NCBI GenBank assembly: GCA_013399875.1
Contig: VXAZ01000475.1
Span: forward strand, 787,767 to 851,766
Length of the DNA: 64,000 nucleotides
Direction: 5' to 3'
DNA from: Gymnorhina tibicen
Taxonomy: Eukaryota; Chordata; Aves; Passeriformes; Artamidae
The notes under the pieces: model-generated
Told to the model about the DNA's origin: nothing
What the model saw: the letters and a program-made list of their open reading frames with translations, nothing else
Database searches by the model: none
Position numbers and translations under genes: made by a program
In this document: positions 11,958 through 24,400 of the stretch, in pieces
Position numbering within the stretch: the first letter of the stretch is position 1
Layout of the letters: each line of letters begins with the position of its first letter

Positions 11958-14235
11958 CTGAAAAGAAACCCAGGTGTTAATAGCTACACTAGGTCAATAA
12001 AGAGTGCATTGGCTTCTTCGGTGGAGAGCAGTCCTTTGAAAATTCCTCATGTGCTTATTAACTCCTGTGTTTTACACTATTATCTCTACCTGTGGAGAAT
12101 AATCAGCCCCTTATCCTGCTACTTAACTTAACACTGCTAGACTTCAGTGCAAGTGATTCAATGTTTATTCTGTAAACAATTTGAACTTACCTACCAGGTT
12201 TGGGGTTTTTTTTTCAAGTATTTATAAGCAGCTGTGTGTACTAGCAGGTTAGCTGTTCCTGTGGCATTCTAACTCCACATACATAGCACCTGTTTCTTAG
12301 GAGGCAGAAGGATTGGTCTTTTGTATTTCTTTTTACATCTTTTCTCTTTTCAAGGAAGGGTCCAGAAGCATCAAAACAAAGGCAAATTTTGGGAAATAAT
12401 CATTCACTTAGCATGTTCCTAACCTATAATTCACTTTGAGAACAGTCTGTAATACAACATTCCCCTAGAATACCTAATTTAGGGAGAACAGTGAGGATCA
12501 ATCCTGATTTAAAGTCTGTGAAGACTTTTTCCCTCATCCCTTGCTTAGATGTAAAAAAGTTAAATATTCTTTCTGTATTAATAATTAATAAAGAATTTCA
12601 TCACATTTTTATTTTAAATTGAAAGTGATGGTCTTAAGACAAAGGTTTCTCCTGGATTACCACCTTCTGCTGCTGCCCTCAGGAATGCTCATCTTACCTT
12701 CTGTATCTGACCTTGCTCTGCTTTGGACAGAAAATTTCTGGCTAAAGAAATTCTGCAATTCCTCTCTCCTTATCAGAAACGGCTTGCTTGCTCACCAGAT
12801 GTCTGAACAATGGGAAGATTATTGGAGAACCACTCGCCTGAGATCCAGTTCCAGGGTCCTAGATGCTTCTGCCAAGCAGAAGGAGCAGATGCATGGAAAA
12901 AACTATGGTCAAGGCAGAAGTCCAGTGTGTCTGGAGTTTTTGTTGCCTGCCATTCAGAGTCTTCCACCAAGGAAATAATGATTCTTTTCTCTTTTGGATT
13001 GTTAGATGTGGTTAGATTTCCAAAAGAACAATATCTGACTCAAACAAGATAATCTTTCTGACATTAAGTGGAAAGGTAGTGCAGTTTCTCAAACAATTAC
13101 AGAAGTGTTTTCTATCACTTCATAATTGAACAACTTTGCTTTAAAGTTCATACTCTAAAAACAAGCAAGGTTCATTTTTCGTGTATTGAACCTTAACCCC
13201 AATGCCTATTTTCAATTTTTAAATTTGTTTTATGGATTTCAAAAATATGGTGGAAGAAATAGCCAGGAAAATTCCAGGCCTACTGGTAAAATCTTTCCAA
13301 AACTGTGAAAAATTGCACTTAAGGGCAGGTCATCACTAAGGGCTTCCAGAATAAAAATCCTTACTGCAGGTTCCATAACCAATAAGTGCATATGCTTTGA
13401 CATCTTTCTATCAGTTTTGTCCAAAGAAATTCTGTTAAATGAATTGTGAGTTTGAGAGACCTAGGAAATAATTGCTGCCATGATAACTTGTAATAAGATG
13501 CAGTAATTTTCTTGATATTAGCAAATAAAATCAAACTATTTCAGTACAAATCAGTATAGAGGATAGTATAATATTTTACTAAAAATTCCTTCTTTCTATT
13601 CTGCTTCAGCTCCTGGGCTACATCTTCCCTTTTTTTATGAGGCAGAAGTCGATAGAAACTGCATATAAAGAACTAGGACAGTATACTGGCCTCTAAGGAG
13701 TTTGGATGCCCCAGGCAACCTGGAAATCATCCATCCTTCCTTGTTTTTAGTCTCTCACACAGCAGAGATACTAAATGTTACACAGCTTTTAATATGCCAG
13801 TTCACACACATCTCTAAAGAATATGGATATAATTGGCAATTGCCTAAGAAAATAAAGGAAACTAAAATACACCCAAACTCATAAAAATACATGACAGAAA
13901 ATTTCAAATATATGTTTTACTTTCTAAAGCTGTGCCTCAAGCAGAATTGTGCCAGATGCCAGGCAGCATGGGAGAAAGACCAAAAATTCTTTGTTTTAGG
14001 ATTAAGTTTCATAAAAAGATTGCCTTTCACTTGCATCTCAGTGTAGTATATTATGGACCCACAAGCAAGAGAGGTCTCTTCTCATTATTACACTTCGCAT
14101 GATGCAACCTCCTGTGACCTGATTTAGCAAGCTGAGTGATTCATTTAATGCTTCTTTACTTGGCAAAGTGCCACACAGAAATACCTTAGCTGGTGTTTGA
14201 AGGACATGGTTTGTGTACCAGACACTTTGTTAAAC

Positions 14236-14490
14236 AGAATGAGCACAGTGGGTCATACCAAAGGGTCACTTAGGCCACTCACCTCTTTCCGGTGGCAGTC
14301 AGCAGTATAAGCCCTGGAAACATCACAGGCATATCAGTATTTCAGGTCTAGAATAAACTCTCATCCATCAGTGATCTGAGGGTCAGGACTTTCAAGCCAG
14401 TGTGGCATCTTTGCCTTCCACAGTTCTCTGTAATCTTTTATCCCAGGAGTTTGTGCAGCTGTTTTTCAAGGTAGAGCAAAGCCAAGAATC
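14236..14490 (-). mobile_element. Old CR1/L3-type LINE 3' relic
   Basis: Read on the plus strand it follows the order expected of the reverse complement of an amniote CR1/L3-type 3' region: a segment resembling 'agtgggtcataccaaagggtc', then a 'ggtggcagtcagcagta' block, then a 'ctgagggtcaggactttc' block, and a weaker tail with 'gtttgtgcagctgttttt'. It is heavily diverged and has no coding potential. The match is from memory of related repeats and not from an alignment, so the limits are approximate. Confidence 0.4.
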
Positions 14491-17400
14491 CAGGGAGATT
14501 GTGATGGGCAGAGCACTGTGCTAGTTATCCTTTTGTCACATAGAAATAAAAGTAAAATACCCTTTGACCACATGCAGACCGAGACCTAACATAGGGAGGC
14601 AGCTGGATATGAAATTCCTCTACACTCAAATGACCGTCATCATACCCATTGTTCTAAAGGAAATGTTTATATGTGTCATTATAAAAGACAAAGCAAAAGG
14701 ACAGAGAGGGCTAGGAACTCCAGTCCACAGGAGGAAAACAAGTTCGGATCTTAAAGAGTGGGTTTGTCTGTTTTGTTTGTAGAGTCAGGACTGCGGTCAC
14801 AAACACGTTTCACTATTTCTACATTTCAAAGCTGGAGTACAGCAACATCAAATTAGAACCAAATAAACTAAAAATTATTTCATTTAAACCTAATTATATC
14901 ATTAAATACAAATTTTGTATTACACAAACGGTTAATATCACAGCAACTTATTAAAGGAATTTCTGTGAGCCTCATCAGGAAAGTTAATAACTTAGATACC
15001 ATATGAAATACAAGAAAAATCCCTGTGATTCATTTGTCTGTATAAAATAGCAGTTTTCAAGGTTATTCTTACCATATGTCTTAATAGAGGTGAATGCTGC
15101 TAACTGGGAAACTAAATATACTTTGAGATTTATGAATTCAGTAATTGCATTTTGGGTACTAATTAAAAGCAAAGCCAAGAAGAATATTTCAGAAGGGGAT
15201 AAAAAAAGTGACTTCTTCCGAATACATATGTACACATAATATGTAGTACACATATAATACCACTATTTAGAGTTCCTCTGTCTAGTGTTTGAGGAGATGC
15301 ACGTGCAGACCTCCCGGAATGGAGATTTAAATGACAAAAATGCTGCCATCCCCCTGTCTGGTGGCTCCACAGAACACCAATCAATTCATGACATAATGCA
15401 ATATTCTGGACATGGCAAAGAAGAAATGAAGAGGCAGAAAAGCTAAAGTGGATTCTTGATTTTGACTCATGCAAAGTACAACAAAGTTAAAATGCAAAGG
15501 TTGCTACTTATAAGCTTTAGAAGGATTTTGGAAGCCAGTTCTAGATTTCAGATTTGTGCAGAAAGAGACTAGAAAAGTCAGGAAACAGAATGAAGGCACT
15601 CACAAAGAAAGAAGGTAAAAGGTCTGGGTATTAAGGGAAAACAAATGAAGAAGAAACTCAAGGAAAAAAGCATTAGGGCCTAGGAAACTTAGATTGCATT
15701 CTCCAGACAGAAGTGATTCATGTATATTAATAATCTCTGAGTGGAGAGAGACCTACTAGGGCAGTGGTTTGGATAAGTTCTCTCTGTTAATAACCAGTGG
15801 TATCCACTTAGCACCATGCTGTGTGTTCAAACTGTACCTGAGCCTCCGATTTTCTGCCAAAGAGAGCTCAGCATTGGCTCAAACGTTCACCAAAAGGATG
15901 AGGAAAAAGCCTGTAAGGATATGCTGATTCCAGGACTCATCTTAATATAGAATCTTATTTAGGGGGACATATTAATTTGTGTCTCTTTCACAATCGTTCG
16001 CTACATCGTGGCAACAAACTGCCTTTTCATCTGCTTTCCCTTTTCTTTCCTTGTTGCTGACTGTAGTCACCTCCAGGCAAATGGAGTTATTATAGCAGGC
16101 TTTTCATCTTTGCTGGTATTATGTTTATATTTTAAAGAAATGGTTTTGAACTAGGAGTAGTAATGGATGAAAGAGCAAAGTTGAATACAGGGGGAAAACA
16201 GACACATAGTAGAGAAGAAAGCCAAATGGGAGGGGTAAAGATGACATTATTTGTTCAAAAAGCATTATGGGTTGTTTTTCTTTCCTTCTTAGCCACAGAT
16301 TAAAAAAAAATTAATGTTTTTAATTTTCTTATCTAATTTCAGACTTTTAGTGCCTATATAAGGTAGGAAATATCTTGCCTTAAAGAAAACAAAAACAATC
16401 AAAAAAACCATCAAAAAATAAACAACAAAAAACCATAAGCTCCCACAATCCTTTTTTCATTATCCTAATGAAAAAATAGTATATTATCCATTTCCTCTCT
16501 TTGAGAGGCTAGCTCTTACACAAGATGAAAAATTGCCTTTCATCAAAATAACTTCACAACAAACAAGAATGTAAAGGTACAAAATATCAAGGACAAGCAC
16601 AACCCTCATACAAAAAATGGTGCAGTAGAAGATGTTGCTGGAAATTGACATTCTAATTTCTTTTGATCTTTACCACTTCTTAAAAACACATACTAAATTC
16701 TCTTCCAGTTTTAAAACTATGTAGTCACTCTGAAGACAACAAGGCCAGCCAGGCAGAGGGATATTATCTGACATAAAACTAAAGTCAATATCACTCTTTA
16801 TATAAGTTTGGAAGGCTGGATCAGAGCTCATTTGCATGTGACGATACAGGAAATATAAGTGACCTTTTTCCTATCAGCTTATCACACAGGCAGGAGTGTG
16901 ATTTTTGCCTTCTGTAGCTTATGAGGGTGGGACAAACTAGTCATGAAATGCAACCTACTTGAAAGAAATAACCAGTCCAGTGGAGCACATGTAATCACAA
17001 CCTCATCTCTCTACTATATACACCTGAAAACATGAAAAGAAGATCATAGAGAAAGTCCATTCACCAAAAAACAGGGGACGCAATATGGAAAATATTGAAG
17101 TTCAACTTGTTTTTCCCTTTGTAAAGAAGAAAACTGTGTTAAAGTACATAGGCATATATTGCAAAAGACATCATTAACAAAAAGTGGAATTTACTCAGTG
17201 CTACTTGTCCCAATCTGACTCAACTTAGACCTCTTAAATACATAATTAAAATGAAGTTTTCCCTATCACAACATTGTAATGGTATTTTCACATTACAGTG
17301 TTCAGAGCATGAATTCATTCCTTGCTGGCAAGAATACACATTGACATTTCTTAGAAACATAGTTTTAATATTAAAGACTATAAAAATTACATTAAAAAAA

Positions 17401-19919
17401 AAACCCACAAGTTTTCCTACAAGAGGCAAAGACGCTTTAGTTAGAGGATTTTTAATTAGAGTTAGGAGACTTTGAAAATTCCTCATGGATCATCACAGTT
17501 CTGAGTCAGTGATAATATTTATGGGCAATGGACAAGTATTCTGCTCTCTGGTATGTATTTATTTGGCTAACAAAAAAAGTTTTGCTTGGTAGAAACATCT
17601 GATATGTTGTGAATGTTTCTGTGCTTTCAGGATTCAAAGTTTTTTGGTTGGGATTTTTCTTTTTTCTGTTATATAAGGCAACATCTGCAGCAAAATCTCT
17701 CAAACATGAGAAGACCTTGTAATTAAAAGAATGTCCTAATGAAAATATTGGATAAGTTTATTTTTTCCTTTTAGCAGAAAATTTATGCTCAGGCTTTACA
17801 TTTTTCTCACTGGCATTTTCAACTGCAGAAACTGTAAGAGCAGATTGCCCCACCCCACAAAGTCAGTCCCAGTCTCTCATGATGTTCCTAGTTTCTGGAA
17901 ACTGAAGGATTTTCAGAGAGATTTTTCTTTATAGACTCTGTCTGAAACACTAAAACAATATCTCTTTCCCCATCTCAGTAACAGTTTAAGATTCATTCTT
18001 TTTCAGTTGATTACAATGAGGATTGATGGGTACAGAAGAAATTGCCTGAAAATGGCATCTTGTGGCATTTTGCAGAAGGTAGGTACACATCATGAAGCTT
18101 GTACTCAGCCCAATGGAAGCCAGTCCTTGGCAGGGATGATCTGTGCTTTCCTGAGAGCTATTAGCACAGGATTTGCCACACTATAACAAGCCCCAGCCTC
18201 TGTCAACAGCCAGCACGTGGTGCATCACAGTGGAGGTATGCAACACAAATATCCAGGAACATGGGATGGTCTATGGAGTCAGCACCCAGATACCTTCCCC
18301 TCCACCACTGCTTCCTCCTTGGCTTTTTGAAGAATTCACTAAATAACTCCACTGTGTTTGGAGTGTTTTTTTCTGTGTTGCCATCTTCTAGGTTTCTGCT
18401 CTGTTAAACATTAGAGTCCGGTCCATGATGCCCTCTCAGGGGCTTTAAAAAAAAGCCAAATATCACTCTTCTCAAGTAGCAGGGCAGTCTGAACTTCCAG
18501 CCCTTCTAATGGGCTTATCAGCAAAAGAAACATAAAGGTTGCTCTATGGTGTCAGCTCATTCCCAATGTGATGATAATATTTTTGAAGAGGAACATGAGA
18601 ACAATCCCGCGAAAAAAAGAGGTAGAGCTGTGATCCTGTCAAGATACAGGTGCTTGATTTCAGACATATGGACAATAGGGCTAGAAGTGGGGTGAAAAAC
18701 ACTGAAAACTAAGGCTGCAGAAAAAACCTAAAAGAGCTTTTCTGAAGCTGATTCATTTAATAATCCATATTATATTTTTGTATGCAAAATTGTTGTCAGT
18801 TTATTTCCCCAGGATTTTTGAGGATTCACAGTTAAAAACCACCCATCATCACGGGTGTCCCCCAACTCAGTCTGAATAAAAAGGTGCTGTGTGAATGCTA
18901 TAAGTGAGGCATCATGTTTTTTACACTGTGAACGACGTGTTTCAGACTAAACAAGGGATGAACACTAAGCTTCAATGAAATGCAGCAATTTCTTTTCCCC
19001 TCTGGCTTCTCAAGCCATAGAGCATGATGACAAGTGAGTCACTAAAACAACATTATTGGAATTGACAGAGATTGAGACAGTCATATTTGACTCTAAAAGA
19101 TGCAGTCTATGTGTATCTGACTGGGCTGGAGTTGACAAGTTTAGGTACCTGCAGGCTCACATCTGGTTATGTTCTAATCTAAATTCCAACGAGGTTATTG
19201 ATTCTGTTTGTATAAGAACGCAGGTGAAGCTGGGTGGGCTTTACAAAGTAAATTGTTGTCTGAACCGTGCTAGAAGTGGCTGCTCATCCGACATATAACG
19301 TATGCAGTCGCTTAGGGAATATGGCTATGCCCATTACAGATATTGCTGGCTCTCTGGAGATTAAATGTTCTACAGTACTAACTCCAGAGATTTATAACTC
19401 TTGACAATTTTATGGCCCACCTTTAAATAGTTGCCCTCTGTAAAAAAAGCAGCCTGTACGTAGAACAGTGTGCATGGTATGAGCTTCTTTACAGAGGTTT
19501 TATAGAGCACTAGGTATCAGCTGACAATTCATGCCGAGACAAATATCAGAGCCACCAAGGGGGAGGAAAAAAAACCCCAGCAAGTGACAACCTTGCAATA
19601 ACCTGTGCAGAGGCTTCTTCTGTCCCACTGCATAACAGCAGATCAACAGTGCAATTCCAAACAACACTGAAAAAGTAATCTTAATATTTGTATGTGTCTC
19701 TGTAATCGTTTCTTTTTTGCTGATGGTGAAAGACCTGTTAAAAATGGAACTGAGTAAGCTACTAACAAATGGTATTTTTAAGAGGTAAAAGTGATTAAGG
19801 CAGTGTAAGACTTGAGTAGAGCCAGTGCTGATGGGAGCCAATGCATTGTCACTTTTCTTAAGGAGAGTATGATGGCAGAAAACTGTATGATGAGGGGAGG
19901 AAGGAGCAATGTACGTTTT
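14491..19919. other. AT-rich non-genic stretch
   Basis: No gene that I can support. An A-rich stretch lies at 16382-16436. A 72-base plus-strand segment at 18007-18078 has an acceptor (TTTTTCAG), a donor (AAG|GTAGGT) and an open frame, but it is too short to rate. The exon-like segment at 19603-19734 is listed separately. Confidence 0.5.
19603..19734 (-). other. Candidate exon with a membrane-span-like segment
   Basis: On the minus strand this 132-base segment follows an acceptor (TTCCATTTTTAACAG) and ends at a weaker donor (GCACAG|GTTATT). It lies within a 162-codon open frame that starts inside the neighbouring LTR. The translation has a polar start (FTISKKETITETHTN), then about 18 hydrophobic residues (ITFSVLFGIALLICCYAV), then GQKK. 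This is the order of a type I membrane span with a positive inner flank. The phase is symmetric, with one leading and two trailing bases. I do not recognise the protein. AT-rich DNA can encode hydrophobic runs by chance, and the donor is poor. Confidence 0.2.
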
Positions 19920-20016
19920 CACACTGTCCTGGGGTGATGTTATGAGCCTTCTGTATTCCTTAGCCACCTGCTTAATGCCCAAGGACACTGTATCTTTGAG
20001 ATGGACCCGGGCAGCA

Positions 20017-20325
20017 GGGCCAGAGCGGCAGGACCCGGGTGCGGGTCAGTCCCACGGCTGGGTCCAATGGCCTTGGCCGGGCTAGGGACAGGGTGCACTG
20101 GGGGCGCTGCCCTGCTCCTTGGTGGTTTGGGGTTTTTTTCCTTTGTTGGTGCTCCCACTAGCTGGGAAAAAGGTTTTGTTGGGTTTTTTCTTCTTTTTCC
20201 CTTCCTTTCCCTCGGCCTCCTTGCCTTTCCTTCCCTTCTCTCCGGTCTGGGGAGCCCTCGGGGTGGCCCCAGCCGGTCCGAACCCCGGGGAAGGCCAGGC
20301 CGCAGAGCGAGGGGAGCAGAGGTCC
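20017..20325 (+). repeat. 309-bp direct repeat, copy 1 (left of gap)
   Basis: This block is repeated at 20765-21073 at an offset of 748 bases. Comparing the two by eye I find one difference, C at 20301 against T at 21049. It runs exactly to the edge of the assembly gap, so its true right-hand limit is unknown. Confidence 0.9.
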
Positions 20326-20764
20326 NNNNNNNNNNNNNNNNNNNNNNNNNNNNNNNNNNNNNNNNNNNNNNNNNNNNNNNNNNNNNNNNNNNNNNNNNNN
20401 NNNNNNNNNNNNNNNNNNNNNNNNNNNNNNNNNNNNNNNNNNNNNNNNNNNNNNNNNNNNNNNNNNNNNNNNNNNNNNNNNNNNNNNNNNNNNNNNNNNN
20501 NNNNNNNNNNNNNNNNNNNNNNNNNNNNNNNNNNNNNNNNNNNNNNNNNNNNNNNNNNNNNNNNNNNNNNNNNNNNNNNNNNNNNNNNNNNNNNNNNNNN
20601 NNNNNNNNNNNNNNNNNNNNNNNNNNNNNNNNNNNNNNNNNNNNNNNNNNNNNNNNNNNNNNNNNNNNNNNNNNNNNNNNNNNNNNNNNNNNNNNNNNNN
20701 NNNNNNNNNNNNNNNNNNNNNNNNNNNNNNNNNNNNNNNNNNNNNNNNNNNNNNNNNNNNNNNN
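20326..20764. other. Assembly gap (439 N)
   Basis: Unresolved bases inside the LTR element. The same LTR interval lies on both sides, so the gap may hide the rest of one LTR, retroviral internal sequence and the start of a second LTR, or it may be an assembly join between two versions of one LTR. Confidence 0.99.
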
Positions 20765-21073
20765 GGGCCAGAGCGGCAGGACCCGGGTGCGGGTCAGTCC
20801 CACGGCTGGGTCCAATGGCCTTGGCCGGGCTAGGGACAGGGTGCACTGGGGGCGCTGCCCTGCTCCTTGGTGGTTTGGGGTTTTTTTCCTTTGTTGGTGC
20901 TCCCACTAGCTGGGAAAAAGGTTTTGTTGGGTTTTTTCTTCTTTTTCCCTTCCTTTCCCTCGGCCTCCTTGCCTTTCCTTCCCTTCTCTCCGGTCTGGGG
21001 AGCCCTCGGGGTGGCCCCAGCCGGTCCGAACCCCGGGGAAGGCCAGGCTGCAGAGCGAGGGGAGCAGAGGTCC
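20765..21073 (+). repeat. 309-bp direct repeat, copy 2 (right of gap)
   Basis: Second copy of the block at 20017-20325, beginning exactly at the right edge of the gap and continuing into the only complete right-hand part of the LTR (21074-21463). Confidence 0.9.
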
Positions 21074-21468
21074 ACCAGCTTCACCTGCTGTGAGGAGGAG
21101 GAGGAGCAGCACCGGAGATCAACACGTTCCTCTTCCATCTGCCCCGCTCCAGGCCACCGCGTGGATTCCCTTTCCCCTTCCCCTTCCGCTTCCCGGAGAC
21201 TGGGGGGACCAGTTGCCAGCCTGTGTGATTTTTTGGTTGTTTTTTTACATCTCCAGGCATTTGTTGCATTTTGAGTTTTCTCCTGTTCTGCCCTGTTTTA
21301 TTTTGTGTTAACAAACAGTTTGAGGTTTTTTTTCTACTTTTCACCTGTTGTTAGGAATTTTGTTTCATTGGCAGAGGCCAATGAAATTGGTCTCCTTTCC
21401 CTTTGGAGGAGGCACTCATTCCGGAGCGTTTCCTCCTAAAATTTTGTCTCCAAAACCAGGACACACAC

Positions 21469-24400
21469 CCTCCCATTTTTTAGCAGAGAAATTTTGTGTC
21501 TGTGTAGCTGATTTGCATTTCAGAAGATCCTTCTCCCACAGACTGATATTTGTACTAACTCTCTCACAACGGACATAGAAACCCAGGGACCACATAGCAA
21601 AACTAAAGGGCAGGGGGCAAGGTCTGAACCAAGGTGATCATGAAGAACTACAGTCTGGATTGTTTTCTCTATTTGACCACATACAGGACAGAAAATTAGG
21701 ATGAAAGACAAGGCCAGCGTACACAGGTTGGAGAGGGTAGGGCAAAACAACAGAAATTTTAAGCTGAATGAATATACTGGAATTTACATAAGATTCCTTT
21801 CAGGCTTTTCTGAAAGAATTGTGTTGGCAGGTTCTATATAAAAGCCCATTATCAAGGAAACAGCTTTATTAAGTAGCTCCTTCAGACACCTTTGAAAGTC
21901 TAGTTTGAAGTGCAACCTGGCACAATGCAAATTGCTAGAAAGGCAGATCAACAGCCCATTCTCATCCAAGTGCAGGGGTATAAGATAAAACTTGTAACCC
22001 TTAACCAAGGCTGGATTTAAGCTCCAGATAAAAGAAAGTAGAAAGATGACAGTAGAAGACGAATTCAATATCAGAGAGCAGGTTTGCAGGTGTTCCTATG
22101 GTTTCATTTCCCTATGGACACTATTTGCAGAGAACAAAGGTTATAATGAAGCAAAGCAATTGCAGTAAATTACTGTGAAGCAAACCAAATACATTAAGAG
22201 GAGAAAGGACTTGGCACCAAGCTCAGCTCCAGCTGAGCTGGGAAACAGCTCACAGAATGGTATAGTAAGTTAACTTTGACATTGCCCTCTCACAGTAGAA
22301 GTGTTGTAATCTATGTTATTATCCACTGATATTAATGAGTTCAAGAACATTTGAAAATTCTGTATTGTGCATGAGCATTATACTTTTAACCTGGAATTCT
22401 TATGCTTATGGGACCACCATAAATCCATTCTTTGATGAAAGACAAGGGTTTTACAGAAGTCATTTCTATATAACTTCTCATCAGGTAAAACACAATGAAT
22501 GCCTCAAAGTTTTTATTACACTCTTTATGGACTTGTTAGGATGCATAGAGTGCATCCTGAGGGCAAGACTGCTGACATCTCTTCCATCTCTACAGATGGT
22601 ATGAGCTGTCTCTAGGAGCAAACAGCAGAATTTGAAATCAAATAGTGCAAAGCAGGCCAATAAAAATGTTGATGCATGGAGATGTTTCGAGGTTGTTGTT
22701 TGTTTGTTTGTTTTTTAATTACTTGATATTACCTATGTTTTGCTCTGATCACTTGAAATTCCAAGCCTCTTAAAAAAAGTCAGTCAACCCGTCTACAAGT
22801 GTCAGATCAAACATGGCAACTTCTTTGCACTTCAGCTATTTCCCACAGGCAATGCCCTTCTAGCAACACAGCATTTTTAATGAAACAGCGCCACACGACA
22901 CAGGAAGCATGCAGGTTTCTCGAAATTTACACGTTACTAAAGAAACTGTGTCTTTAACTTAGTAAGTCAAATAACCTGGAGTCTTAAGAACAACTTAAGT
23001 TTTATTGAGGCTTTACTAGAGTCTAGAGCCAATAGGACTGGGGATATTTCCCCTCGTCAGAATAAAAGTGATATAAACCACATCCTACTTTGCACTCCGA
23101 CGACAGAAAACCAGGCAAGTAGAAGCACATTCAGGTCCTGGAGTGTTCAGCGGAAACCTTAGAACATATTAGCTGGAAGATTGTTGTTTGTATGGCTGAG
23201 AATTGGCATCATATTTTGAAAGAGCTTCCTTTCTGTTGTAAGGTGGCTTGGGGAAAGGATCACTTACAAATACATACATCTCCAAATCAAACAATTTGTT
23301 ATTTTCCTTGGAACTTCTTTTAGAAAAAGAAAATATTTCCATTCAACTTTACAGAATTCTTCAGAAGACACAAGGTGATTGCCAGACTGGCCCCTCCTTG
23401 AAAATTAAGGACTTTACGGATCCCAAAAGTTTTTCTTTGATCACCCATTTCTTTTCTGTAAAGTTCCTAGGGGCTTTCCAAGCAGCCTCTAAAGGTAAAG
23501 CAGTTTTGCAACGCAAGACAAATGAGCTGTTTTTGTTAATACACAGGTGAGTTGGCACATGTCCTTATGCTCGTCATGCACACAGGTGACTGTGCAGATG
23601 CAAAGTTCTCACCTCCCATGTAGGAATGCTGCGCTCACTCTCCCTGGGGTTTGGCAGGTGGTAGGAGGCAGTCCTGCCAAAGCTGCTCTTCCCCGAAATA
23701 TGCAAGCAGCGAACACACACCTAAGGAAGGACAAGAGACAAGGTTTCTTTCTGTCTGTGTAAGAACTGACCAAAAAACCCCCCACATCTGCTTTTTGAGC
23801 AGCCTTATCATAGATTCCTCCTTACCTGGGGGAGACTATATTATAGCTTAACCTTTGTTCCAGGGAGTTTTTTAGGGGCACAGCTTTGCCAGTAGACAAC
23901 TGGAGGAAACTGAGAAAGTCATCAAAGAGCATGGCACGCAAAGAGCTTAGTCACTCAAGGCAAATTCCACAGGGGTTTGAGGTTAACATACACAATTAAA
24001 AATTAACCATCAGTGAATTAAGGCCACCACATTTCTTGGATGACAACAATGCTTTAGGGTTTAACGGGCATTTGTTTATCTTTTCTAATCAACTTTCTTG
24101 TGGTTTCATGAAGACAAACAGTAATGAAACTTGCAAACAAATGGCTTTTCTGTATACATTTAAAAGATGCAATAGAATGCAATAGCCATGAAGCATTCAC
24201 TAGAATTATACAAACGTAAAAGCGCACAGCAAAGAGTAGTTCAAAGCCCCGTGGAAAATCACAACCAAAGTAAACTAAGGAGAGACTTTTTAGGCTATTC
24301 CCTATTTGCCAGCAAAGAAAAATAGCAGCTCCAAGTGACAAAGCAGGTGAAAAACTTGCAAAGCTCTTCAGAACGGCCTATTATCACCTCAGCAACCCTC

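Larger units (their letters stand above)
5900..14235. other. AT-rich non-genic stretch with a few exon-like segments
   Basis: Mostly plain AT-rich sequence. Entries of their own cover the exon-like segments at 7398-7499 (plus) and 11892-11957 (minus) and the direct repeat at 9161-9212. A 119-codon plus-strand frame starting at 12619 has no recognisable motif, and I treat it as chance. I see no RNA gene or intact transposon. Confidence 0.5.
19925..21463. mobile_element. LTR retroelement copy (ERV type) around an assembly gap
   Basis: The element starts TGTCCTGG (19925) and ends CCAGGACA (21456-21463), exact 8-bp terminal inverted repeats with the retroviral TG...CA ends. It is flanked by the identical 5-mer CACAC at 19920-19924 and 21464-21468, a target-site duplication. 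The middle is GC-rich, unlike its neighbours. Removing the gap and the repeated 309 bases leaves one LTR of about 791 bp. On the minus strand the end reads TGTCCTGGTTTTGG, a start I associate with common avian LTRs, so the minus orientation is more likely, though I see no well placed polyadenylation signal. A 5-bp duplication is usual for ERVL-type elements; the family name is not certain. Open frames through the run of N are meaningless. Confidence 0.8.

Noticed and set aside
12619..12978. 119-codon plus-strand frame
   Set aside because: No motif is recognised; a possible splice donor in the opposite direction lies inside it. It is treated as chance pending transcript data.
19940..21274. Long open frames (up to 324 codons) spanning the run of N on both strands
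   Set aside because: They exist only because N codons are read through and the flanks are GC-rich LTR sequence. The two sides are copies of the same LTR interval.
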